From: Xaviernesmea oryzae
GTDB taxonomy: Bacteria; Pseudomonadota; Alphaproteobacteria; Rhizobiales; Rhizobiaceae
Length of the DNA: 64,000 bases
Reading direction: 5' to 3'
NCBI RefSeq assembly: GCF_900109605.1
Contig: NZ_FOAM01000015.1
Span: forward strand, 1-64,000
Made by a program: the position numbers and the translations under genes. This document shows, piece by piece, positions 1 to 8,906 of this stretch; position 1 is the stretch's first letter; the number at the start of each line of letters is the position of its first letter. A model generated the notes under the pieces. The model saw only the letters and a program-made list of their open reading frames with translations. It was not told where the DNA came from and did no database searches.

Positions 1-94
1 TCTGCTAAGCGCAAGAAAACAAAACTCACAAAACAAACATAAAACCAACGCTATGGAAAACGGCAAATGCCGTCGGCCTCCGGGCAAACCAACC

Positions 95-259
95 GTATGT
101 TGCTCACGCAAAAACGCGACCGGACGCCAATATTTGCTGAAGAAAAAACATGGCGTATTTTGCTCACGCAAAAATCGGGCGGTATTTTGCTGAAGCAAAA
201 ACGCGGCGTATTTTGCTGACGCAAAAACGCGGCGTATTTTGCTGACGCAAAAACGCGAT
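95..259. repeat. Array of six imperfect ~26-bp hairpin repeats upstream of tRNA-fMet
   Basis: Six copies start near 95, 130, 155, 182, 208 and 234. The last three are spaced exactly 26 bp apart. The core TTTTGC-N4-GCAAAA is a perfect 6-bp inverted repeat with loop TGAC, TCAC or TGAA, so changes fall mainly in the loop while the stem is kept in the four best copies. The copy at 130 is degenerate. The array ends 2 bp before the tRNA. It could be transcribed as leader RNA or act as protein-binding DNA; no function is known to me. Confidence 0.85.
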
Positions 260-261
260 AA

Positions 262-338
<77 letters not shown>

Positions 339-366
339 AACATTCCCCCTCGATCTCAGTGTGACA

Positions 367-389
367 AGCCTCCCTCGGGAGGCTCTTTG
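367..389 (+). terminator. Probable intrinsic terminator after tRNA-fMet
   Basis: A 7-bp perfect stem (AGCCTCC/GGAGGCT) with a 4-nt loop lies about 30 bp after the tRNA and is followed by a short T-rich stretch (TCTTTG). Position and GC-rich stem fit a terminator; the T-tract is weak. Confidence 0.6.
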
Positions 390-1051
390 CGTTCATCGGA
401 CGTCAATCCCAAAGCGCGCGGAGACGTTCATCAGGCGGCCGCAGATAGAGCGTGGCCTCGTCGGATTCCGCTATGCCGACCTGCTTTAGCGACCGTCAGC
501 CGCATAGGCCAAGATCACCTTATCAAATCATGACCGCCAAAGCTCCATTCCATCATTCTGCAAGGACGGATATCACGTAGATCAGATGGTCGCGCAGCGT
601 AGGCCACACTGTCGGCTCATATCGCTGGTCAAGCCTTCTGACGCAGCCCATGCGGCGCACCCTATCGAAGCTTCCATGCTCGATGCATGTCTTGGAGCGT
701 CAGCCACAACAGCCTACTGGATCTTGTGACTGTCGATATCAATTCCACTATCCTACGGCGGCCGATAGACACCAGATCGCTTGAAGGCACGTAAGAACTC
801 AGCCTAACGGCAGCAAGGCCGGTAGCGCTTGTGCGACCAGTGTCTTGCTGTTGACGCGGATGTCGAAGTGGGTCGCGCGATGTGCCCAACAAGCGGGCCA
901 AATCCGCGCAGGGCTGGCACGGCAAATGCCAGCCACCCTCTTCGAGTATAGTGCACGTTCCTGTGGAGATTGCCGCATTCAGCAGCAAGCACAATCCGCT
1001 TCAGGATCACACCCTCCCGGCACTGGGGCATAGGCGCGAAAACGTCGTCGG
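390..1051. other. Gene-poor region with no recognisable gene
   Basis: About 660 bp hold only short overlapping frames on both strands with no recognisable domain, no consistent codon bias and no good ribosome binding site. Translations of the minus strand are arginine-rich and broken by stops. It may be decayed remains of a former gene or mobile element, but nothing identifiable is left. Confidence 0.5.
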
Positions 1052-3001
1052 CTACCCTTGGTGATGGCGCTCAATCCAAGCCAGCGCGTCGTCTTGGGGC
1101 ATTGGCTTGGCGAGGTGATAGCCCTGGACAATGGTGCAGCCAAGTTTTTGCAGGATGTCGAGATCGGCCTGTGTTTCGACGCCCTCGGCGACCACATCGA
1201 AGCCGAAGGGTTGGGACACACGCATGATCGCGTCGATCAGGGCTTGATGGACTGGGGAGGCGGAGAGGTCGCGCACGAAGCTCTTGTCGATCTTGACCCT
1301 GTCGACCTTGAGCGTCTGCAGCGCACTCAGCGAAGAATAGCCCGTGCCGAAATCATCGATGGCAATGCGGATTCCGGCGTCGGCCAGCCGGCTGAGCTTG
1401 CCGCGAACGGCGGCGGGATCAATGGCGATCTCCTCGGTGATCTCCAGCTCCAGCATCTCGGGCGGCAGGTCAAGCGCGGCCAGTTCGTCGAGCACGAGCG
1501 TGTCGACCGGCATCTGGGTCATGTCGCGCGGCGAGACATTCATGGCAATGCGGATGTCGTGCAGCCCGCGCGCTCTCAGGACCCCGATCATCTGCGCGAC
1601 CTGGCGCAGGATATGGCGCAGCAACTCCCCCGAAAGGCCGGCCAGCGCCGAAACCGCGATCAGGTCCATCGGCGGGATGAAGCCGTGGCGGGGATGGTTC
1701 CAGCGCACCAGGGCTTCGAGCGTGGTCAACTGCGTTCCGCAATCGCTGAGGATCGGCTGATACCACATGACGATTGCGCCCTCGTCCAGGGCTGCAGAGA
1801 GATCGCGCTCGATATCGCGCGTCATCGCCGCCTTGCGGCTCAGCGTCTCGTCAAAACTATAATATCGATTTCGCCCAGCGGCTTTCGCGGCATAGAGCGC
1901 GACGTCGGCTGAAACGAGAAGATCGTCCAGACCCCGATCCGCGCCATGATAGATGCCGATGCTGACGCCAATGCGCCCCGCCGGCAGATTGGGGAAAGGC
2001 GTGCCGATCGCGGTGATCAAGGCAGAGGCGAGCGCTTCGCCGGTGTTCTCCGCCTGAGGATCGGCGATCAGCACGGCAAACTCGTCACCGCCAAGCCGCG
2101 CGACCACCGCGCCGGCGGGGACATTGGCCGTCAGGCGGCGGGCCACTTCCACCAGAATCATATCGCCGGTCTTGTGGCCGAAGGCGTCGTTGATCGTCTT
2201 GAACCCATCGAGGTCCAGCAGGAACAGCGTCTGGCTGGTACCGAGCTCCGTCCGTGCCAGAACCGCCTCGCCAAAACCGCGCCGGTTCAGGAGGCCTGTC
2301 AGCTCGTCATGGATGGCACGTTCTCGCATTTCCCGGGCGAACAGCGTGATGCGCTGATTGGCCGTTTCCAGCGAGCGGGAGAGCAGGGTCGCCTCGTTTT
2401 TGAGCCGGCTTTCATTTGTCACCAGCGCTTCACCGACACGCGCGCCGCGGATCAAGGCGAGCAGATACAAGAGGACCGTGGCCGCCAGCCAATGGCGGTC
2501 ATAGCCGCCGGCGTAGATCAGGCAACCGATCACCGACACGAGCGGCGGGGTGATAAAGGAGATCGGGATGAGCGCATAGGCGAAGCCGTGCGTGACCGCG
2601 CCGGCGGTAATGCCGCAGACCACGGTCAGGTAGAAGATCGTCTCCGGCGTCGTGTAACCCTCGCACAGCAGCGGAATGAGCGCCCAGGCAAAGCCGGAGA
2701 GAAAGGCGAGGACACAGTGCAGGACAAGGTTATGGCGCACCGTCCTCGACCAGCGCCTTGCGGCAGCGCCCTCGGCGCGATCGCCTTGGATGGGTTGGCG
2801 GCAGAAGAACAGGCGCACCAGGTTGATGGTCAGGGAGAAGGCAAACCATAGGGCGCCGACCTGACCCTTGCCGGCCGAGATCGAGACCGCAAGCGCGGCG
2901 ATCCCCAACAAGATGTTGACGGGAATGGAAATAGCGACCGTCTTTCGCACGGCGCGCAATTTGTCGAGAACGATGGCCTCGTTCAGAGCGGAAGCCGTCA
3001 T
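1052..3001 (-). CDS. Membrane-bound GGDEF-EAL cyclic-di-GMP protein
   Basis: The protein has about 650 residues. The first ~180 residues contain five or six membrane helices and no known sensor fold. A GGDEF domain with an intact LGGDEF site follows, then an EAL domain with EALVRW and the loop-6 motif DDFGTGYSSL, so both diguanylate cyclase and phosphodiesterase activity are possible. No RxxD inhibitory site precedes GGDEF. The start at 3001 is chosen because GAGAG lies about 5 nt upstream; an in-frame ATG at 3013 is possible and the frame stays open to 3136. It stands alone, with non-coding stretches on both sides. Confidence 0.88.
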   Translation of the reverse strand: MTASALNEAIVLDKLRAVRKTVAISIPVNILLGIAALAVSISAGKGQVGALWFAFSLTINLVRLFFCRQPIQGDRAEGAAARRWSRTVRHNLVLHCVLAFLSGFAWALIPLLCEGYTTPETIFYLTVVCGITAGAVTHGFAYALIPISFITPPLVSVIGCLIYAGGYDRHWLAATVLLYLLALIRGARVGEALVTNESRLKNEATLLSRSLETANQRITLFAREMRERAIHDELTGLLNRRGFGEAVLARTELGTSQTLFLLDLDGFKTINDAFGHKTGDMILVEVARRLTANVPAGAVVARLGGDEFAVLIADPQAENTGEALASALITAIGTPFPNLPAGRIGVSIGIYHGADRGLDDLLVSADVALYAAKAAGRNRYYSFDETLSRKAAMTRDIERDLSAALDEGAIVMWYQPILSDCGTQLTTLEALVRWNHPRHGFIPPMDLIAVSALAGLSGELLRHILRQVAQMIGVLRARGLHDIRIAMNVSPRDMTQMPVDTLVLDELAALDLPPEMLELEITEEIAIDPAAVRGKLSRLADAGIRIAIDDFGTGYSSLSALQTLKVDRVKIDKSFVRDLSASPVHQALIDAIMRVSQPFGFDVVAEGVETQADLDILQKLGCTIVQGYHLAKPMPQDDALAWIERHHQG

Positions 3002-3690
3002 GGCAACTCTCATTCGATGTTCAGCCGGCCCGCCTGCCCAGGAAGCGCCGAATGCCCTGATAAAGCCGCCGATCATTGGCGGCCCGTGATGAAGACGGAT
3101 CAACGCGAAGGCTCGCGGCGATCCTTTTGTCTGCAAAGGCTTTCACAGCGACTGCGGTCGCACAGGTCCGATCGGCCTGAATCCGACACGCAAGGTTGAA
3201 AGCAGACCTCGGTGCATGACGCTGCCGGAGGTGGCCGTCTGCTGCGCTACCGACCTGTCGCGTCATCGTCACCGATTGGCCAGGTCCGGAAAAAGCTCCC
3301 GATCCAAAGCCGGCACATATGCTGCGAACGGCTTTGCTATGTCCTAAATGAACGTGTTCTTTTAAGTCCTGTCATCAAGCCGAATATGCTTTCGTGCAGC
3401 CAGCGAGATCTGGCTTTGCGCGCCGTAAACACGCACCCCTTCAAGCCGACTGGCGTCGGTCAGGTTGGTTGCCAGCAGCGGCTGCCTGGAGGTCGTGCAA
3501 AACAGGACCTGCGCTTGCGCGATGCTGATTAAATTGGTGGGATAAAAAGGTTTAAGAACTCTGAAGGCCGTGCCGATTTCTTTTGCAGGTTCAGCCAAGC
3601 ATGGCTGTCTGCTGCGGGAAGTAAGACACTGATTATGAATTTCCCTGACGGCAATCGGGCTCTGCCTTTTTCGTTCGAGCAGAGGTTTCA

Positions 3691-3785
3691 GAGCATCGAA
3701 CCGGGAAGCGCAAACCGGTTTCGATGCATCCGCTGCGAATGAAAAGCGAAAGCATCGCGCCGATTTCGATCTCGGCACGATGCTC
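3691..3785. repeat. Small palindromic intergenic element
   Basis: The 95-bp segment is bounded by inverted GAGCATCG/CGATGCTC ends and contains an internal AACCGGTT palindrome. Short stretches of the same words (CATCGAACCG, ATTTCGA, CATCC) recur near 62640-62665. This looks like the small palindromic intergenic repeats of rhizobial genomes, an inference from composition and structure only. Confidence 0.45.
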
Positions 3786-3903
3786 TTGCCTAGTGGTGAT
3801 CTCTCTGGCCTCGCATGCCACAGCCGGCAGGCGCCGGCTGTGATGGGTTCTGCGTCGTGCTCATGCGCTTCGGCCAAGCGGTGACGAACACGGAACGCAG
3901 GGC

Positions 3904-3924
3904 GAGCCTGAAGAAATGAGGCTC
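3904..3924 (-). terminator. Possible terminator hairpin after the peptide transporter operon
   Basis: Read on the minus strand, a 6-bp stem (GAGCCT/AGGCTC) with a 9-nt loop lies about 25 bp after the stop of the binding-protein gene. The stem is short and there is no strong T-tract, so this is weak. Confidence 0.3.
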
Positions 3925-3948
3925 TTCAGCTCGCGTGCCTTTTGACGG

Positions 3949-5460
3949 TCAGTTCTTGACCGTATCTTCCAGGAAGAAGCGGCCGAGCGGGTTCTGGTAG
4001 AAGTTGGTGACGTTCTTGCGCGTCACGTTGATGTAGGGGCTGTAATAGAGATCGATCCAGTTGACGTCGTCCTTGGCGATCTTCTGCAGCTCGACATACA
4101 TGGCCTCGCGCTTGGCCGGATCGGTTTCCAGGCGAGCGGCGGCGACCAGTTCCTTAACATGGTCGTTCTTGTAGCGGGTCATGTAGTTCATGTTGGTGTC
4201 GTGGCCGAGCGTGAAGGTGGTCTTCTGGTCTGGGTCGAGAATGTCGTTGGTCCAGTACATCACCGAGACATCGTAATCGCCATCGACCAGCATGTTCCAG
4301 CTCTGGCTGGGATCGACCTTCTGAAGGTTGACCGTCACGCCGGCCTTGGCCAGCTGTTGCTGCATGAGCACGGCGATCTGCTCGTCGGTCTCCTTGCCGG
4401 CATTGACGATATAGTTCAGCGTCAGGCCTTCGGCACCGGCTGCCTTCAGCATCTCCTTGGCTTTTTCCGGGTCATAGGGGCGCTGGAGATTGTCGGCATA
4501 GTGATAGAGCGCACCCTTGGGAATGTAGGAATTGGCGACTTCGCCGATGCCGAAGGTGGCAGCTTCCACGATCGCCTTCTTGTCGATGGCCATGTCGAGC
4601 GCCTGGCGGACTTCCTTTTTGGCGAGCGCGCCATGCTCGTGATTGATCAGCATATGGTCCTCGCGGGTCGAGGGATCCATGCGCACGGTCAGGTTTTCAT
4701 CCTTCTTCAATTCGGCAACGCGGGAGAAGGGCACGGTGATCGCCGCATCCAGCTGGCCGGCCTGGACGTTCAGAATCCGGGTATTGTCGTCGGGAACGAT
4801 GATCCATTCCACGCCGTCGAGGCTGACATGGGAGGCGTCCCAGTAGTTCGGATTTTTCTTGAGGATCACCCGGTCGCCGCGCCGCCATTCCTCGACCGTG
4901 AAGGCGCCGGAACCGATAGGCTTTTCCGCAAAGGCGTCAGCATTGGCCTCGACCGCCGCCTTCGGCAGGACGGAGGCGTTCGGCAGCGCCATCATCGAGA
5001 TGAAGGGCACGGACTTGCCCTTGAGCTTGACGACGAGGGTCTTGGCATCGGCTGCGGTCGCCGTGTCGATGATCTTGAAGCTGTCGGACCAGAGCGAGCC
5101 CTTGTCGTCGCGAATGCGGGTCAGCGAAAAGGCGGCGTCCTCGGCGGTCACCGGGCTGCCATCGGAGAACTTCGCGTCACGCAGCTTGAAGGTGTAGGTC
5201 AGGCCATCATCGGAGATCGTCCAGCTTTCGGCCAGGCCCGGCTCCAGTTTGGTGCCCGTGCGATCGACGCGCACCAGCACGTCGAAGACGTTGGAGAACA
5301 CCCAATTATCGACATTTTGCGCCGATTTGATCGGGTCGAAGGTGGTGGAATCCTCGGTGCGGCCGATGGTCAGCACGCCGGCGGCCTCGGCATAGGAGGC
5401 GGAGAGCGACAGGAGGGCGGCGAAGGCGGCGATCTTGGCTTTCGACATCTGCGGTTTCAT
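3949..5460 (-). CDS. Peptide-type ABC transporter substrate-binding protein (SBP_bac_5 family)
   Basis: This 503-residue periplasmic binding protein has a Sec signal peptide (basic [10 protein letters not shown], hydrophobic core, cleavage near SYAEA). The family-5 body starts GRTEDSTTFDPIKSAQNVD. Such proteins bind oligopeptides, opines, nickel or sugars, so the ligand is open. It is the last gene of the operon and its ATG overlaps the stop of the ATPase gene (ATGA). Linkage to two prolyl-peptidase-like hydrolases and a LuxR solo suggests a small peptide or amine-derived plant signal as ligand, which is inference. Confidence 0.9.
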   Translation of the reverse strand: MKPQMSKAKIAAFAALLSLSASYAEAAGVLTIGRTEDSTTFDPIKSAQNVDNWVFSNVFDVLVRVDRTGTKLEPGLAESWTISDDGLTYTFKLRDAKFSDGSPVTAEDAAFSLTRIRDDKGSLWSDSFKIIDTATAADAKTLVVKLKGKSVPFISMMALPNASVLPKAAVEANADAFAEKPIGSGAFTVEEWRRGDRVILKKNPNYWDASHVSLDGVEWIIVPDDNTRILNVQAGQLDAAITVPFSRVAELKKDENLTVRMDPSTREDHMLINHEHGALAKKEVRQALDMAIDKKAIVEAATFGIGEVANSYIPKGALYHYADNLQRPYDPEKAKEMLKAAGAEGLTLNYIVNAGKETDEQIAVLMQQQLAKAGVTVNLQKVDPSQSWNMLVDGDYDVSVMYWTNDILDPDQKTTFTLGHDTNMNYMTRYKNDHVKELVAAARLETDPAKREAMYVELQKIAKDDVNWIDLYYSPYINVTRKNVTNFYQNPLGRFFLEDTVKN

Positions 5461-7151
5461 GCGGGCTGTCCTTTGAGGGGCGGGAGGGGAAGGGAGCGTC
5501 CCGAAAGCGGCCGGTCGGGGTCGAAATCGGGAATGGCGGCGATCAGCGCGGCGGTATAGGCCTCGCGCGGGTTGGCGAAGACAGTCTCGGAGGGGCCTTC
5601 CTCGACGATGCGACCGTGATGCATGACGACGACGCGCTGGCAAAGAGCGCGCACGACCGCGAGATCATGGGCAATGAAGACCAGCGTCAGGTCCATGGTC
5701 GAAACCAGCTTGCGCAAGAGCGCGACGATCTGGGCCTGGATGGTGACGTCGAGCGCGGCGATGCATTCGTCGGCGACGATCAGGCGCGGCTCGACCGCAA
5801 GGGCCCGGGCAATGCCGGCGCGCTGGCACTGGCCTCCGCTGAGCGAGCGGGGCTTGCGGCCGGCAAAGCTGCGGTCGAGCTCGACCAGATCGAGCAGCGC
5901 CTCGACGCGAGCCGGTATGGCAGCGTCCGGCACCTTTTTCTGCACCCGAAGCACTTCCGAGAGAGTCTCGCCGATCGTCAGCCTCGGGTTGAGTGAATTA
6001 TAGGGATCCTGGAAGACCATGGCCGCCTGACTGCGCAGGGCCTTCAGGGTTTCGGCGCGTTTCAGCGAAAGGCTGTGGCCGTCGAAGGTGACATGGCCGT
6101 CGGAGAGTGGCGTCAGTCCCAGCATGGCGCGCGCCAGCGTCGATTTGCCCGAGCCGCTTTCTCCAACAATGCCGACGGTCTCGCCCGGCAGGATCTGCAG
6201 CGAGACGCCGCCGACTGCACTGAAGGTCTTGCGGCGCGACAGCAGGCCGCCACCAACCGGAAAGCGGACATGCAGGTCGTCAATCTCGACCAGCGGCCGA
6301 AGCTTGATCGTCGACGGCTCCTGCGTCAGCGCCGCAGCTGGCGCGGTCTCCGCTGGCATGGAGGGATGGCTGGCGATCAGGGTACGGGTGTAGTCCTCGC
6401 GTGGGTTTTTGAGGATCGTACGCTTCTCGCCGATCTCGATCAGCCGTCCATGGCGCATGACGGCGATGCGGTCGCAGGTCTGGGCGACCACGCCGAGATC
6501 ATGGGTGATGAGAATGATCGACAGGCCGCGCGTCTTCCTGAGATCGAGCAGCAGGTCGAGGATCTGGGCCTGGATGGTTACGTCGAGCGCAGTGGTAGGC
6601 TCGTCGGCAATCAGGATTTCCGGATTGCAGGCAAGCGCGATGGCGATCATCGCGCGCTGGCGCATGCCGCCGGAAAATTCATGGGCGTAATTGCCGAACT
6701 GGCGCGGCGGATCGGTGAAGCCGACCTGGCGCATGATCTCCAGCGCGGCGGCCTTCGCCTCCATCCGGTTCAGGCCCTGATGAAAGGCCACACCTTCAAC
6801 GATCTGATCGCCGATGCGCATGACGGGGTCGAGATGGCTGGTTGGGTTCTGGAAGATCATGCCGATCCGCGCGCCGCGAATGGCCTGCAGCGCCTCGGGC
6901 GAGGCCTTGGCAATGTCCTCGCCGTCGAGCAGCACCGTGCCTTGCGCCAGCCGCAGGGATTGTGAAGGCAACAAGCCGACCAGAGCCCGGCAGAACAGGC
7001 TCTTGCCGGAGCCGCTTTCCCCGACAAGGCCAAGAACTTCACCCTTGGCAAGGTCGAGCGAGACCCGGTCGAGCAAGGTTCGCGCGCCAGTCTTCTCCTC
7101 GACGGTGACCGTGAGATCGCGAATGCTGAGCTGGAGGGGGGCGTCGGTCAT
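5457..7151 (-). CDS. Peptide ABC transporter double ATP-binding protein (DppD-DppF fusion)
   Basis: This 564-residue protein contains two complete ABC ATPase domains in tandem. The first has Walker A GESGSGKS, signature FSGGMRQR and Walker [12 protein letters not shown]. The second has [17 protein letters not shown] and [10 protein letters not shown], where Cys replaces the usual Pro after the catalytic Glu. It energises the permeases encoded just upstream. The start at 7151 is fixed by an ATGA overlap with the preceding permease stop; longer upstream frames run into that gene. Confidence 0.93.
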   Translation of the reverse strand: MTDAPLQLSIRDLTVTVEEKTGARTLLDRVSLDLAKGEVLGLVGESGSGKSLFCRALVGLLPSQSLRLAQGTVLLDGEDIAKASPEALQAIRGARIGMIFQNPTSHLDPVMRIGDQIVEGVAFHQGLNRMEAKAAALEIMRQVGFTDPPRQFGNYAHEFSGGMRQRAMIAIALACNPEILIADEPTTALDVTIQAQILDLLLDLRKTRGLSIILITHDLGVVAQTCDRIAVMRHGRLIEIGEKRTILKNPREDYTRTLIASHPSMPAETAPAAALTQEPSTIKLRPLVEIDDLHVRFPVGGGLLSRRKTFSAVGGVSLQILPGETVGIVGESGSGKSTLARAMLGLTPLSDGHVTFDGHSLSLKRAETLKALRSQAAMVFQDPYNSLNPRLTIGETLSEVLRVQKKVPDAAIPARVEALLDLVELDRSFAGRKPRSLSGGQCQRAGIARALAVEPRLIVADECIAALDVTIQAQIVALLRKLVSTMDLTLVFIAHDLAVVRALCQRVVVMHHGRIVEEGPSETVFANPREAYTAALIAAIPDFDPDRPLSGRSLPLPPLKGQPA

Positions 7152-7969
7152 TCGTTCACTCCCATCAGCTCGCCCAGCGCATCGCCGACCATGGAAAAGC
7201 CGAAGGCGAGGACCACGATCGACAGGCCGGGAAAGAGCGTGATCCACCAGGCCTGGGTGACGAAGCTCTGGCCTTCCGCCACCATCACGCCCCATTCGGC
7301 CAAGGGCGGCTGCACGCCGAGCCCGAGATAGCTGATCGCGGCGCCCGACAGCAGCACCAGCACCGCATCCGACATGGAAAAGACCAGCGAGCCGGCGACC
7401 GCATTCGGCAGGAGATGGCGAAAGAGAATGCGCATGCGCGAAAAGCCGAGACTGACGGCGGCCATGGCATAGTCGCTGTTTTTCAAGACCAGGATCTGCG
7501 CGCGGATCAGACGCGCATAGGAGACCCAGCCGACCAGCGCCATGGCGATGTAGAAGCTCGTCAGGCCCGGCCCCAGGATGGCGATGATCGACAGCATCAG
7601 CACCAGGAAGGGGAAGGCGAGGATGATGTCGATCAGCCGCATGAGTATGGCATCGACCAGCCCGCCGAAAAAGCCGGCCAGTGCGCCGATGACGGTGCCG
7701 ATAACGAAGGGGAAGGCGACGCCGATCAGCGCGATCTGCAGGTCGATGCGGGCGCCATGCAGCACGCGCGAGAGAATGTCGCGGCCGAAATTGTCGGTGC
7801 CGAACAGGTGGACGAAACTGGGCGGCTGGAGGCGCGCTGCCGCATCCTGGAAGATCGGGTCATAAGGCGCGATCACTGGCGCCAGAAGGGCGATCAACAC
7901 GAACAGGCCGAGGATGGTAAGGCCGGTGACGAGCGTGGCCGGCCGGGGCTTCACAACGGCGGCGCTCAC
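7148..7969 (-). CDS. Peptide ABC transporter permease (DppC-like)
   Basis: This 273-residue inner-membrane permease has about six helices, the N-terminal family feature LFGTDNFGRDILSRVLHGAR, and a typical EAA loop (AVSLGFSRMRILFRHLLPNA). The GTG start at 7969 overlaps the stop of the upstream permease by four bases (GTGA), implying translational coupling. The N-terminus VSAAVVKPRPATL precedes the first membrane segment. It pairs with the DppB-like permease to form the channel. Confidence 0.92.
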   Translation of the reverse strand: MSAAVVKPRPATLVTGLTILGLFVLIALLAPVIAPYDPIFQDAAARLQPPSFVHLFGTDNFGRDILSRVLHGARIDLQIALIGVAFPFVIGTVIGALAGFFGGLVDAILMRLIDIILAFPFLVLMLSIIAILGPGLTSFYIAMALVGWVSYARLIRAQILVLKNSDYAMAAVSLGFSRMRILFRHLLPNAVAGSLVFSMSDAVLVLLSGAAISYLGLGVQPPLAEWGVMVAEGQSFVTQAWWITLFPGLSIVVLAFGFSMVGDALGELMGVNE

Positions 7970-8904
7970 AGCTTCACCCGGGGATCTGCGGCGACAGTGG
8001 CGATGTCGGCCAGGAAGTTGACGAGCACAGTGGCGCAGGCAAAGACCATGGCCACGCCCTGCACCACCATATAATCGCGTGCGAAGATCGCGCGCACCAG
8101 AAGCTGTCCCATGCCGGGGATGGCGAAGACGCTTTCCACCACCACGGTGCCGCCGATCAGCCAGCCGATATTGACGGCGAGGAGATTGATGGTCGGCGCC
8201 ACGGCATTGGGCAGGACATGGCGCCAGAAGACGATGCTCTCCGGCATGCCGCGCGCCCGTGCCGCTGTGGCGACATCCGATTTCAGCCATTCGACCATGG
8301 CGGCGCGTAAAGAACGCATCAGCACGGTGGACAACGACAGCGCAATGGTGACCGATGGCAGGATCAGGTGGACGAGCTTATCGCCCAGCGTGCTGCCATA
8401 ACCGGAAACGGGCAGAACGGGAAAAGCGATGGCCAGGAGCAGGATCAGCATCAAGGCCACCCAGAATGGCGGAAAGCCGATGCCGAAGGTCGACAGGATG
8501 CGCACGAGATGATCGACCGGCCGGCCGCGATTGCGCGCCGCCAGCGCAGCCATGGGCACGGCAATCAGCACGGACAACAAGACCGAGGAGAAGACCAGCG
8601 CCAGTGTCGGCTCGATGCGGGTGGCGATCAGCGGGAGGACGTCGATCTTATAGGTGATCGACTTGCCCATCTCGCCCTTCAGCAGATTCTGCAGGAAATA
8701 GAAATATTGCGCCCAGATCGGCTCATCGAGCCCGAACTGGGCACGGACATTGGCGATCGCCGAAGGCGTGGCGCGTGCGCCGAGCAGCACGCGGGCGGGA
8801 TCGCCGGGGATCAGCCGCACGAGCACGAAGGTGATGATGCTGACCCCGAAGATCACGGGCAGGAATTGGAGCGGGCGGGTCAGGATGAAACGGTAACGAT
8901 GCAT
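7966..8904 (-). CDS. Peptide ABC transporter permease (DppB-like)
   Basis: This 312-residue permease has the canonical DppB N-terminus (RFILTRPLQFLPVIFGVSII, then RLIPGDPA) and an EAA loop ending in FWRHVLPNAVAP. The ATG at 8904 lies 2 bp after the stop of the preceding hydrolase gene, so the two are almost certainly co-transcribed. Together with the DppC-like protein it forms the membrane pore of the importer. Confidence 0.93.
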   Translation of the reverse strand: MHRYRFILTRPLQFLPVIFGVSIITFVLVRLIPGDPARVLLGARATPSAIANVRAQFGLDEPIWAQYFYFLQNLLKGEMGKSITYKIDVLPLIATRIEPTLALVFSSVLLSVLIAVPMAALAARNRGRPVDHLVRILSTFGIGFPPFWVALMLILLLAIAFPVLPVSGYGSTLGDKLVHLILPSVTIALSLSTVLMRSLRAAMVEWLKSDVATAARARGMPESIVFWRHVLPNAVAPTINLLAVNIGWLIGGTVVVESVFAIPGMGQLLVRAIFARDYMVVQGVAMVFACATVLVNFLADIATVAADPRVKL

Positions 8905-8906
8905 CG

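Larger units (their letters stand above)
3137..3948. other. Long intergenic region without a supported gene
   Basis: About 800 bp separate the GGDEF-EAL gene from the ABC transporter operon. A minus-strand frame of 171 codons (3362-3877) has no recognisable family and runs through the palindromic element at 3691-3785, so it is not accepted. Nothing else was identified. Confidence 0.5.

Noticed and set aside
95-259. CRISPR array
   Set aside because: The units are contiguous and palindromic throughout, with no unique spacers of constant length and no cas genes.
3362-3877. 171-codon minus-strand gene
   Set aside because: No recognisable family, no ribosome binding site, and it runs through a palindromic intergenic element.
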